From positions 1 through 64,000 of the forward strand of contig MHBK01000066.1 in assembly GCA_001804865.1 (NCBI GenBank): a stretch of DNA of 64,000 nt, in the 5' to 3' direction. Every line of letters begins with the position of its first letter. Position 1 is the first letter of the stretch. Under the pieces are notes generated by a model. The model was given only the letters and a program-made list of their open reading frames with translations, did not search any database and was not told where the DNA came from. The DNA comes from Lentisphaerae bacterium GWF2_57_35 (GTDB lineage Bacteria > Verrucomicrobiota > Kiritimatiellia > CAIQIC01 > GWF2-57-35). Made by a program: the position numbers and the translations under genes. Shown piece after piece: positions 9,939-17,651 of this stretch.

Positions 9939-10892
9939 TTAAATAGAGGTCAGCGACGCGATTTCTTCGGAAGCCAGAACCTTATTGATGTCGAGCAGGA
10001 TTTTTACCGAGCCCTTGGTTTTGGCCATGCCAAGAATGAACTGCGTGTCGAGGTCCGAGCCGAAGCTGGGGGCGGGCTCGATTTCCTCGTGGGTGATGTC
10101 GAGGACTTCGGAAACCTCGTCCACAATGATGCCCATCGTCAGCGTGGTTTCCCGGCGGGCCACCTGGACGACGATAATGCATGTTTTTTCCGTGTTGGCC
10201 AGGGAGTCCATGCCGAATTTCAAACGCAGATCGATCACGGGGATCACCTTGCCGCGCAGATTGATCACGCCCCGCACAAATTCGGGGGTGCGGGGGACCC
10301 GGGTGATGTCCATCATTTTGATGATTTCCTGGACCTTCAGGATTTCCAGGCCGAATTCTTCGACGGCCAGCTTGAAGGTCAAGTATTTGCCGGCCAGCGC
10401 GGTGGTGCGCTCGACGGTTTTGTTGGCGGGTGCGCTTGCTGTGTTCATGCTTGGATTCTCCTTCTGTATAATTTTCTCGACGGCCGGAGGGGGCGGCTCC
10501 GCAATAACCGGAGGGGGACTCGGTGTAACGATAGGGGGGGGCTCTTTCGGGGCTTCCGGGGCGGGTTGCCCGGCCAATTCGGGCGGAAAAGCGACTTCCT
10601 GCGGGCTTTGGCCGTCCCGGACGATCATTTGCATCGCCGAGACCGTGCGTCCTACGATGTCGAGCGCCCCATTGGCGTCGGGTTCCTTCCCCTCCGCCAC
10701 GCGCTGCAAAATGTGGGCCGCCGAAATAGCCGCCTGGCGGCAGTTCGCAAATACGTCGTCCGTCAACTGCTTGGCCACCATCAACAACAGATCCTTCAGG
10801 GCGTTCAGGGCGCTCTGGTCGTCGGCTTCCAACATCACCACCGATTCCGATGCCTTCTCGATCAGGATGGCGGCTGCATTCTCTTCGCTCAT
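9939..10892 (-). CDS. cheW: CheW-domain protein with long N-terminal extension
   Basis: The protein has 317 residues. Residues 1-100 are mostly helical with no recognised domain. Residues 100-145 are a proline-rich linker. Residues 160-310 are a CheW domain (LTFKLAVEEFGLEILKVQEI, VRGVINLRGKVIPVIDLR, VDEVSEVLDI). Within the frame, the ATG at 10448 (MNTASAPANK) is preceded by AGAAGGAG nine bases upstream. This is a better ribosome-binding site than that of the long form, so a free CheW of 169 residues may also be made. Spacing to cheA upstream is 44 bp and to the chemoreceptor downstream 92 bp. The role as receptor-kinase coupler is firm; the extension's role is not known. Confidence 0.88.
   Translation of the reverse strand: MSEENAAAILIEKASESVVMLEADDQSALNALKDLLLMVAKQLTDDVFANCRQAAISAAHILQRVAEGKEPDANGALDIVGRTVSAMQMIVRDGQSPQEVAFPPELAGQPAPEAPKEPPPIVTPSPPPVIAEPPPPAVEKIIQKENPSMNTASAPANKTVERTTALAGKYLTFKLAVEEFGLEILKVQEIIKMMDITRVPRTPEFVRGVINLRGKVIPVIDLRLKFGMDSLANTEKTCIIVVQVARRETTLTMGIIVDEVSEVLDITHEEIEPAPSFGSDLDTQFILGMAKTKGSVKILLDINKVLASEEIASLTSI
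10446..10463 (-). promoter_or_regulatory. Strong internal ribosome-binding site and start codon inside the extended cheW
   Basis: Read on the minus strand, AGAAGGAG lies nine bases before an in-frame ATG. It would start a compact CheW domain. This suggests two products from one gene; it is inferred from sequence only. Confidence 0.5.
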
Positions 10893-10936
10893 GAACCGAG
10901 TCTCCCTCTTATGGCCGGCGTTCCCGGCGCCTTCGT

Positions 10937-13174
10937 TTATACATCGTGCGCGAGTTTCACGATGCCTTCGACGTCGAGGATGAGCCCAATGCGCCCATCC
11001 GACATGATGCTGGCGCCAGAAATACCCCGAACATCGCCAAATGTTTCGCCCAGACTTTTGATGACCGTCTGTTGCTGTCCGAGCAATTCGTCGACCATGA
11101 TGCCCACCCGTCCGCTGCTGTCTTCCACTACCACGATGATGCCGGCCGTGGGATCTTGCACCGCGCCGGCCGAGTTGAACAAGCGGGACAGCCTGAACAG
11201 CGGCAGCAGTTCGCCCCGGATCAAAATCATTTCGCCGCGGCCCACCACCGTAGACAACATGCTTCTTTCCGCGCGGAACGATTCCCGGATGTTCAGCAGC
11301 GGAACGATATAGCGTTCGTCCGAGACGCGCATGAGCATGCCCTGGATGATCGCCAGCGTCAGGGGGATGCGTATGGTAAACTTGCTGCCCTGTCCCAGCG
11401 TGGTCTGGATGTCGATGCGTCCGCGGATTTTTTCGATGTTCTTTTTCACGACGTCCATGCCGACCCCGCGGCCGGAGACGTCGGTAATCTTGTCGGCCGT
11501 GGAAAAGCCGGGCAGAAAAATCATGTTGTAGATTTCGTCGTCGCGCAGGTTGGCGCCGGAGGCGACGAGCCCTCGTTCGATGGCCTTAGCCAGGATCTTG
11601 TCGCGATTCAGGCCTCGACCGTTGTCGCTGATCATGATCCAGACTTCGCCGGCCTGGTAGCGGGCTTCGATGATGACGGCGCCGGCTTCCGTCTTGCCGG
11701 CCTGGAGCCGCTCTTCGGGCCTTTCGATGCCGTGATCCACCGAATTGCGCACCATGTGCACCAGCGGGTCGGAGATTAGCTCGGCCACCGTGCGGTCGAC
11801 TTCCGTTTCTTCGCCGAGCAGTTTCAATTCGACTTTCTTGCCGGCCTTGGCGGAAAGATCGTGAACCAGGCGGATCATCTTTTTGAACGTCGCATCCACC
11901 GGGACCATGCGCAGGGACATCGCGATGTCCTGAAGATCCGTGGTGATGCGGTTCAATTGATGGGCGGCGCGTTCGTAATTGTCCAGCCGCAAGCCCTGCA
12001 GGTCGCTATTGTTGGTGACCATCGCCTCGGCAATGACGAGCTCGCCCACCAGATTGGTCAGCAAATCCAGCTTCTCGATGTTGACCCGGATATCCCGGCG
12101 GGTAATCGCCGTCGAAGTCGTGGGCGTATCCGTTCGGACCGCGGGCGCAGCCTCCGGTTCCGGCTCGGTTCGAACCGGCGCCGGCGCCGGTTCGTGAATT
12201 TCAGGCGGGGGCGGGGGAGGGGCGATCGGCTGCGGCTCCGGCGCCTTTTCCGCCGTCGACTTGACGGGCACGAATTCGGCCAGTAAATCCAGCATGCCGG
12301 CGCAACCCATGATCGACGCATCGCCGGTCTTGGCAAAATGGGCGACGGTTTTCCTTTGCACGTCGATCATCTTTAACAACAGATGGGTGTGTTCGCAGGT
12401 GATGTCAATCTGTTGGTCGCGCGCCGCCTGGAGGACGGTTTCGATGCGATGGCTGAGCCGTTCCAAGTCTGCCAGGCCCAGCAGGCCGCTGTTTCCTTTA
12501 AAGGTATGAAACGCCCGCAACGCATCCGCAATGGCTTCCTTGGGATGCTCCGTGGCTTCTCCGATCTTGATCAGGGCTTGCTCGGCGGTTTCCAGCACTT
12601 CATCGGCGTCCTGCACATACAAATGGGCCATTTCCGGGGAAACGACGGTTTGACCGCTGGCTTGAGGCGTCGGCGGCGGATTGGGACTGGGGGTGGGGGG
12701 CGGCGCCGCGGGTGCGGGCGGCGGCTCGACGGCCTGAGCTTTTGCGGCAGGCGGCTTGGCGCCGCCTTTTTCGCCGGCAATGGCTTGCGCGAGTTCCTGG
12801 ACCATGCCTTGCGTTTCGGCTTCCAGGCCGACGTCCATCTGGGTTTCCTGGATGCGTTCCAACATCTTGCGGATTAAATCGCAGGTCCGGCACAGCAGTT
12901 GCGTATGGGAGGCGGTTACGCGCGCCTTGCCCTTCCGGATCAAATCCAGCAGGGTCTCGGCCTCGTGCGTCACAGCGGAAATATTCGCCATCTGCAAGAA
13001 GCCCGCGCTGCCTTTGATGGAGTGAAAGAGCCGGAAGACGGCATTGATCATTTCGGGGTCGGCGGTTCCGGTGCCTTCGGCTATGCGCTGAATCTCGATA
13101 ATCTTGGGCTCGACGTCGTCGAGCATCTCCGTGCTTTCCCCAAGAAACGATTGTAGTAATTCAATATCCTGCAT
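10937..13174 (-). CDS. cheA: Chemotaxis histidine kinase CheA with two Hpt domains
   Basis: A 745-residue kinase, first gene of the operon. Hpt domain 1 has His51 (FHSIKGSAGFL). A proline/alanine-rich linker (about 140-175) leads to Hpt domain 2 with His223 (AFHTFKGNSGLLGL). After another proline-rich linker come the dimerisation helices and an ATPase domain with HMVRNSVDHGIE, DNGRGLN and GRGVGMDVVKKNIEK. A C-terminal CheW-like domain ends with LLGQQQTVIKSLGETFG and GLILDVEGIVKLA. There is no receiver domain, unlike the second CheA in the same operon, so the two kinases probably have different phosphotransfer routes. The start MQDIELLQSFLGE matches the usual beginning of an Hpt domain. Confidence 0.93.
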   Translation of the reverse strand: MQDIELLQSFLGESTEMLDDVEPKIIEIQRIAEGTGTADPEMINAVFRLFHSIKGSAGFLQMANISAVTHEAETLLDLIRKGKARVTASHTQLLCRTCDLIRKMLERIQETQMDVGLEAETQGMVQELAQAIAGEKGGAKPPAAKAQAVEPPPAPAAPPPTPSPNPPPTPQASGQTVVSPEMAHLYVQDADEVLETAEQALIKIGEATEHPKEAIADALRAFHTFKGNSGLLGLADLERLSHRIETVLQAARDQQIDITCEHTHLLLKMIDVQRKTVAHFAKTGDASIMGCAGMLDLLAEFVPVKSTAEKAPEPQPIAPPPPPPEIHEPAPAPVRTEPEPEAAPAVRTDTPTTSTAITRRDIRVNIEKLDLLTNLVGELVIAEAMVTNNSDLQGLRLDNYERAAHQLNRITTDLQDIAMSLRMVPVDATFKKMIRLVHDLSAKAGKKVELKLLGEETEVDRTVAELISDPLVHMVRNSVDHGIERPEERLQAGKTEAGAVIIEARYQAGEVWIMISDNGRGLNRDKILAKAIERGLVASGANLRDDEIYNMIFLPGFSTADKITDVSGRGVGMDVVKKNIEKIRGRIDIQTTLGQGSKFTIRIPLTLAIIQGMLMRVSDERYIVPLLNIRESFRAERSMLSTVVGRGEMILIRGELLPLFRLSRLFNSAGAVQDPTAGIIVVVEDSSGRVGIMVDELLGQQQTVIKSLGETFGDVRGISGASIMSDGRIGLILDVEGIVKLAHDV

Positions 13175-13239
13175 GTCCTCGGCCTGATTTTAGCTAATGC
13201 ATCATTAACATATGCCAAACGTACCGGAATATTAAATGA

Positions 13240-13245
13240 TTATAT
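13240..13245 (-). promoter_or_regulatory. Candidate -10 element for the che operon
   Basis: A perfect TATAAT on the minus strand lies about 66 bases before the first cheA, in a clearly AT-rich stretch (13190-13270). No good -35 hexamer is found at normal spacing, so an activated promoter or a chance match are both possible. Confidence 0.3.
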
Positions 13246-13573
13246 ACGCTAACTGATTTGATAATGACAGGGCCGGCGACCGAATGAAACATCTTTTTCC
13301 ATCTTTCGGCGCATCGGTCTGTTCGTGTTTCCTCATCATCGTCTCCCTCCTCCCTCCTGACGCAGAACGCGACGGACTGTAGGCATACGCAACAGTTTTG
13401 CCCGCGACAACCTTTGGGGCGGATCGTCGTTGGTCGGAAGGCGCAAAAAAAGTGCGGCATCGGGTTGATGGACGGCTTTCCATGAAGAAGGGCTTATAAT
13501 CGGGATTTTTCCTTGGTTTTTCCCTTCAGGCGATTTGGCCTTTGCCCGGGCGGAAATATTCTTTTCCATGAAT

Positions 13574-13588
13574 CGGCACGGTTTTTGC
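13574..13588 (+). promoter_or_regulatory. Sigma-54 (-24/-12) type promoter upstream of rpoN
   Basis: The sequence CGGCACGGTTTTTGC matches the consensus TGGCACG-N4-TTGC at every defined position but the first. The GG and GC dinucleotides have the required spacing. It lies 62 bases before the rpoN ATG and points at it. Autoregulation of sigma-54 is the inference. Confidence 0.55.
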
Positions 13589-13650
13589 TAAATGCATTTG
13601 GCGAGATCGAAGTCGAACCGGTTAACAGTAGTAAGCAGAGGAGATGCCAC

Positions 13651-15180
13651 ATGAGTATGGGAATCGGAGTTTTTCAAAGCCAGGGCTTGTCGCAGCAGTT
13701 GAATTTGGCCCCGCAGCTTCTTCAGTGGCTGCGACTTCTCCAGGCTCCCACGACGGAACTTTCTTCTCTGGTACAGCACGAATTGGATACCAATCCGGCG
13801 CTGGAACTCGACGAGACGCCTGTCAAACCGGAATCCGACAAGGTGGATGACGCCGGGCTGAACGAAACGGGAGACGATTCGTCCTTCGATAAAAACGACT
13901 TGGAAGCCCGGTTGGAGGTGCTTGCTGCTCTCGATGCCGACTGGCGGGCCGACCTCAGCAAAAACAAATCCGCCAATGCCGGTTCGATGCAAGACGAACA
14001 GGACCGTCACCAGTTTGTATTGGACAGCGCCGTGGCCGATCTTTCGCTTCAGGACCATCTGCTGCGCCAGTTGCCGACGTGCGGTCTCTCGGAAGCCGAA
14101 CGCGTGCTGGCGGAACTGATCGTCGGGTCGTTGGATCATCGCGGCTATCTCGTGACCTCTCTGACCGAACTGGCGGAGCTTTCCGGCGTTTCCCTGGTGG
14201 CGGCCGAACGGATTTTGGAGCAAGTTCAGGACATGGAACCCGCGGGCATCGCCGCACGCGATTTGCGCGAATGTTTGTTGCGCCAGCTCGAAGCCGACCG
14301 GCAGGGCGACTCCCTGGCCGCGATGCTCGTCCGCGAGCACCTGGACCTGCTGGTGGCCGGAAACCCGGAGGATGTCGCGGTCCGATTGCAGCTTCCCGTG
14401 GAGGAAGTCCGGCTGGCCCTGGCGTCGATCCGGACCTTGAATCCCGCTCCCGGCAGTACGTTTGCCCGCCGGCCGGTGCAGTACGTGGCGCCGGACGCCG
14501 CTATCGTCAAGGATGCCGGACGGTATGTGGTGGAGCTTAACGACGACAGCATTCCGCACTTGCGTCTAAGCGCCGAGTGCCGCCGGCTGCTGGAACAAAA
14601 AGGCCTTTCCTCCGAAGATCTGACTTACATTCGCCGCAAGATTCGCAACGCCACGTTCCTGATCCAGGGCTTGAGCCAGCGGCAGGACACGCTTCGCCGC
14701 GTGATCCAGGAAGTGATTCGCGTTCAGAACGATTTCTTCGACCGCCCCGAAGGCGAGCTGTATCCGCTGACCATGGTCAAGGTGGCCGGCGTGCTGGGCG
14801 TGCACGAAACCACGGTCAGTCGCGCCATTGCCAACAAATACGTCCAGACGCCGCGCGGCTTGTTCGAACTCAAGCATTTCTTCCGGACGGGCTATCAATG
14901 CAGCGATGGGTCGGCGGTGACCCCCGACGGCGTGAAGGACTTGATCTTGTCCCTGATCGGGCAGGAGAGTTCCGCCAACCCTTTGACCGATCTTCAGATC
15001 GTCGATCTGCTTCAGAAAAAAGGCCTGCGCCTGGCCCGCCGGACCGTGGCGAAATACCGCGACGAATTGAGCATTCCCGCCTCGAAGGATCGCCTTCGCC
15101 CGTTTAGCGCCCGCAAGGTCATCGCGATGACGCCGGCGGCGACGGAAGAAATCCGGGAGCCGGCGGCGGCGATAGGGTGA
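13651..15180 (+). CDS. rpoN: RNA polymerase sigma-54 factor RpoN
   Basis: Alternative sigma factor that recognises -24/-12 promoters and needs AAA+ activators. The protein has 509 residues. The glutamine- and leucine-rich region I is at the N-terminus (QSQGLSQQLNLAPQLLQWLR, then LQAPTTELSSLVQHELDTNP). The core-binding region follows. A helix-turn-helix (GVLGVHETTVSRAIANKYVQ) precedes the C-terminal RpoN box ARRTVAKYR. The frame is open further upstream, but the ATG at 13651 with GAGGAG eight bases ahead gives the family's N-terminus. It is divergent from the che operon. No sigma-54 activator (GAFTGA) gene lies in the window. Confidence 0.95.
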   Translation: MSMGIGVFQSQGLSQQLNLAPQLLQWLRLLQAPTTELSSLVQHELDTNPALELDETPVKPESDKVDDAGLNETGDDSSFDKNDLEARLEVLAALDADWRADLSKNKSANAGSMQDEQDRHQFVLDSAVADLSLQDHLLRQLPTCGLSEAERVLAELIVGSLDHRGYLVTSLTELAELSGVSLVAAERILEQVQDMEPAGIAARDLRECLLRQLEADRQGDSLAAMLVREHLDLLVAGNPEDVAVRLQLPVEEVRLALASIRTLNPAPGSTFARRPVQYVAPDAAIVKDAGRYVVELNDDSIPHLRLSAECRRLLEQKGLSSEDLTYIRRKIRNATFLIQGLSQRQDTLRRVIQEVIRVQNDFFDRPEGELYPLTMVKVAGVLGVHETTVSRAIANKYVQTPRGLFELKHFFRTGYQCSDGSAVTPDGVKDLILSLIGQESSANPLTDLQIVDLLQKKGLRLARRTVAKYRDELSIPASKDRLRPFSARKVIAMTPAATEEIREPAAAIG

Positions 15181-15185
15181 GAGAG

Positions 15186-15315
15186 ATTGCCGATTGCCGA
15201 TGGCCGAATTCTTGCCGTCCGGTCTCGTTTGGATCAAGCCATCTCCATAGCCGATTAGCGTCCGAGCCCGTACAATTTTCTCGATTCTTCAATTCGGCAA
15301 TTGGCAATCGGCAAT
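15186..15315. repeat. Inverted pair of short heptamer repeats flanking an approximately 80-bp spacer
   Basis: The left arm (15186-15210) and right arm (15291-15315) are near-perfect reverse complements over 25 bases. Each is itself built of about three copies of a heptamer close to ATTGCCG. The pair fills the convergent gap between rpoN and the HDOD gene and could fold as a long hairpin acting as a two-way terminator. It resembles the other inverted short-repeat arrays in this window. Confidence 0.7.
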
Positions 15316-16187
15316 TATACAAACGACATCAACACTTCCGAATGCTTCGATTGTTCGTTGACCAGGTCGACGATCTCGGAAATGTCCCGGACCGAAAGGC
15401 CCAGTTTCTGCCAGATGTTCTGATGGAACGCCGGGGCGGTGGAATCGCCGCTGTTGCCGATCTTCTCGAGATTGCAGATGTAGTTGGCGGTGTGACAAAG
15501 CATGACCAGTTCCTGGTGTTCCACGTCGGCGCATTCCGGGTCGTGATGCCAGCGGATGACTTGCAGCAGTTCGTTGGAAAGAAACCATTTCATGCCCAAC
15601 CAAGCGCCGATCTGGCTGTGATCCGCGCCGATCAAATCGATTTCCGCCTGCGTCAGCGGCAGGCGTTTTTCCTCGGCTAGGCGGATAGTGGCGATGAAGT
15701 CCGCGTGGAAGAATTGTTCGAAAATGATTTTCCCAATGTCGTGCAGCAGGCCGGCCAGGTGCAGTACGTCCTTGCCGTAGCGCTTGGTCAAATTGGGCTT
15801 GCAGCGTTCGTACAGCACCGAGCAGGCGATGCCGGTGGAAATGCAATGGCGCCAGAACTCTTCGCGGTTGAAGTCCGTCTGCTGGACCTTGCTGAACGTC
15901 GAGAAAACGGAGGTCGACATGGCGATGTTGTTGACGGCATTCAAGCCCATGCGCGCCACGGCCATCTGGAGCGAGTTGATCGGCACCGAGGCGCCATAGA
16001 GCACGGAGTTGACCACCTTGAGAATGCGGGCCATCATCGAGGGATCGTCCTGAATGATCTTGGCGATACGCGAGGCATCCGTGTTGGGATCTGCAACGGC
16101 TTTTCTGAGCTGCTGGATGACTATCGGTAGAGTCGGCAGGTTGCGGACTTTGTCCAATGTCTGGAATATCTGATCGGTCTTATCCAT
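15315..16187 (-). CDS. HDOD-domain signalling protein
   Basis: A 290-residue protein that is almost entirely an HDOD domain, a non-catalytic relative of HD phosphohydrolases found in signalling pathways. The N-terminal LPTLPIVIQQLRKAVADPNT and the central DDPSMMARILKVVNSVLYG are typical, as is GLLHDIGKIIFEQFF with partial HD residues. No output domain is attached. It is convergent with rpoN and close to the chemotaxis and two-component genes, consistent with a signalling or cell-cycle role. The substrate or partner is unknown. The start MDKTDQIFQTLDKV is the first ATG and fits the family. Confidence 0.88.
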   Translation of the reverse strand: MDKTDQIFQTLDKVRNLPTLPIVIQQLRKAVADPNTDASRIAKIIQDDPSMMARILKVVNSVLYGASVPINSLQMAVARMGLNAVNNIAMSTSVFSTFSKVQQTDFNREEFWRHCISTGIACSVLYERCKPNLTKRYGKDVLHLAGLLHDIGKIIFEQFFHADFIATIRLAEEKRLPLTQAEIDLIGADHSQIGAWLGMKWFLSNELLQVIRWHHDPECADVEHQELVMLCHTANYICNLEKIGNSGDSTAPAFHQNIWQKLGLSVRDISEIVDLVNEQSKHSEVLMSFV

Positions 16188-16314
16188 GCGTCATCCCCCT
16201 TAGTGAGGTCGTTGGTCGGGAGTTCGACCCTGTCCTTGTTGCAAAATTGTATGCCTATGTACGGACGAAATACTACATAACCGATGAGTAAAGTCAATAC
16301 GGGCCGTTAAGCCT

Positions 16315-17385
16315 TTATTGGAAAATAGGGGCGGGGATGGGTTTTACCGTTTTTTGCAGGAACAGGGTGAAGGGTTCCGAATAAAATTTCGGGCAGGAAC
16401 GGCACAGGGGGATTTGGGCGTATTTCCGCTGCCGTACGGCGTCGCGAATGGCCTCCAGCGCGGGCGAATGCCATACCTCTGCCAGGGATTGGCGTTGCAG
16501 GTCTCCGACCACCAAGCTGGCGTCATAATCGACGCAACAGACCGTGGCCTGTCCATCCCATTTAACAACGAGGCGGTCGAAGGGTTCGGCGCACAAGATG
16601 TTTTCGTCGGGTTTTCGTTTCTGTTTCGCCAATAGGCTCTCGGTTTCCTGTCCTTGTTGCATGATGGAAATGCCGTCGTACTTGCTTAAACCGAAAATGG
16701 AGAGGCTGTCGGCCAGGGAAAACCATGTTTTCTTGAAGATTTCGATGTCGGCGCCGCGATCCGCGGATTCTTCCTTAAGTATTTGGGCCGCCACATGAAG
16801 CGTGCACGATCGGCCGGACCGGTCGATCGCGGCGCGCAGGCGTTGGAGATTTCCGAGCAGCCGTTGAAACGAGTGGCCGGGCCGGATGGTTTCATATTCC
16901 TGCGCCGTCAGACCGTTGACGGAAACGCCGATATAACCGAGGCCCGCTTCGAGCAGTCGCAGGATGCGCTCTTCCTCGACGAGCAGGCCGTTGGTTTGAA
17001 ACCGCACTTTCAGTTTGTTTTGCGTGCCGTAGCGGACCATCTCCTCCAGTTCCGGATGAAGCATCGGCTCTCCGAAATTGAACAGGTGAAGTTCCGACGG
17101 CCCCATAGAGGCGGCGGAATCGACGATGCGGCGGTAAAGATTCAGGTCCATCATGCCGACCGGACGCGTCATGTTCTGGCGCGGACAGATCCGGCAGTTG
17201 CAATTGCAGGCATTGGTCGGCTCAATGTAGAGAACGGGTGGGAAGGCGGGGGTGTGCAGACCTTCGGCCAGCCGGCGCGCGCTGTGCTGCAAGGCGCGAC
17301 GCAGTTCTTCCGGCCAATGAGTCCACGGAGTCCTGGCCTTCAACTCCATGAGCCTGGCATAAATCGTTTGATGCGGTTCGTTCAC
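16315..17385 (-). CDS. Radical SAM protein with SPASM domain
   Basis: A 356-residue radical S-adenosylmethionine enzyme. The iron-sulfur motif CxxxCxxC appears within TNACNCNCRICPRQN at about residues 57-70. FNFGEPMLHPELEEM and FQTNGLL are the usual barrel elements. The C-terminal third is a SPASM domain with cysteines in CAEPFDRLVVKWDG, CCVDYD and IPLCRSCPKFY, expected to bind auxiliary clusters. Such enzymes modify peptides or proteins, or act in cofactor and lipid synthesis. No precursor peptide is recognised next to it. It is transcribed alone, divergent from the REC-histidine kinase gene. The substrate cannot be inferred. Confidence 0.9.
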   Translation of the reverse strand: MNEPHQTIYARLMELKARTPWTHWPEELRRALQHSARRLAEGLHTPAFPPVLYIEPTNACNCNCRICPRQNMTRPVGMMDLNLYRRIVDSAASMGPSELHLFNFGEPMLHPELEEMVRYGTQNKLKVRFQTNGLLVEEERILRLLEAGLGYIGVSVNGLTAQEYETIRPGHSFQRLLGNLQRLRAAIDRSGRSCTLHVAAQILKEESADRGADIEIFKKTWFSLADSLSIFGLSKYDGISIMQQGQETESLLAKQKRKPDENILCAEPFDRLVVKWDGQATVCCVDYDASLVVGDLQRQSLAEVWHSPALEAIRDAVRQRKYAQIPLCRSCPKFYSEPFTLFLQKTVKPIPAPIFQ

Positions 17386-17456
17386 CTAAGATTCTTTCCC
17401 CGTTTCGTATAGCAGGAAAAATGCCACGACGCACTGACTACCGACCAGGGAGTCGA

Positions 17457-17533
17457 AAACAGTAATCAGTAATCAGTGATCAGTGATCAGTTGTCAGTGA
17501 TCAGTTGTCACTAGTCACTGATCACTGTTTACT
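17457..17533. repeat. Degenerate heptamer repeat array A
   Basis: About seven head-to-tail copies of a heptamer close to CAGTRAT are followed by three in reverse complement (ending ACTGATCACTGTTTACT). The array can therefore fold back on itself. It lies between two divergent genes. The unit is the same as in the arrays near 42.4, 43.3 and 46.2 kb. Confidence 0.85.
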
Positions 17534-17651
17534 TCATCCCCCTCTTCCCTCCCCTGGCATCCCCCCTGCTTGACGATTTTCAGGGACAGCCCCGAAAAAT
17601 CGTGCCGGTGCGCAGGGAATACGCTAGACTCTGCGTCGCTGGAGACTATTT

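Larger units (their letters stand above)
13175..13650. other. Divergent intergenic region between cheA and rpoN
   Basis: These 476 bases lack a convincing gene. Short frames exist on the minus strand but have no family likeness or codon support. The left part is AT-rich with the candidate che promoter. The right end holds the sigma-54-type promoter before rpoN. Nothing else is recognised between them. Confidence 0.6.

Noticed and set aside
13439..13460. Sigma-54 promoter on the minus strand for the che operon
   Set aside because: The -24 GG is not intact (CCGCAC...TTGC) and it lies more than 260 bases from the first gene.
13194..13483. Small minus-strand genes upstream of cheA
   Set aside because: Short overlapping frames with no ribosome site, no domain and atypical composition; the stretch looks like regulatory DNA.
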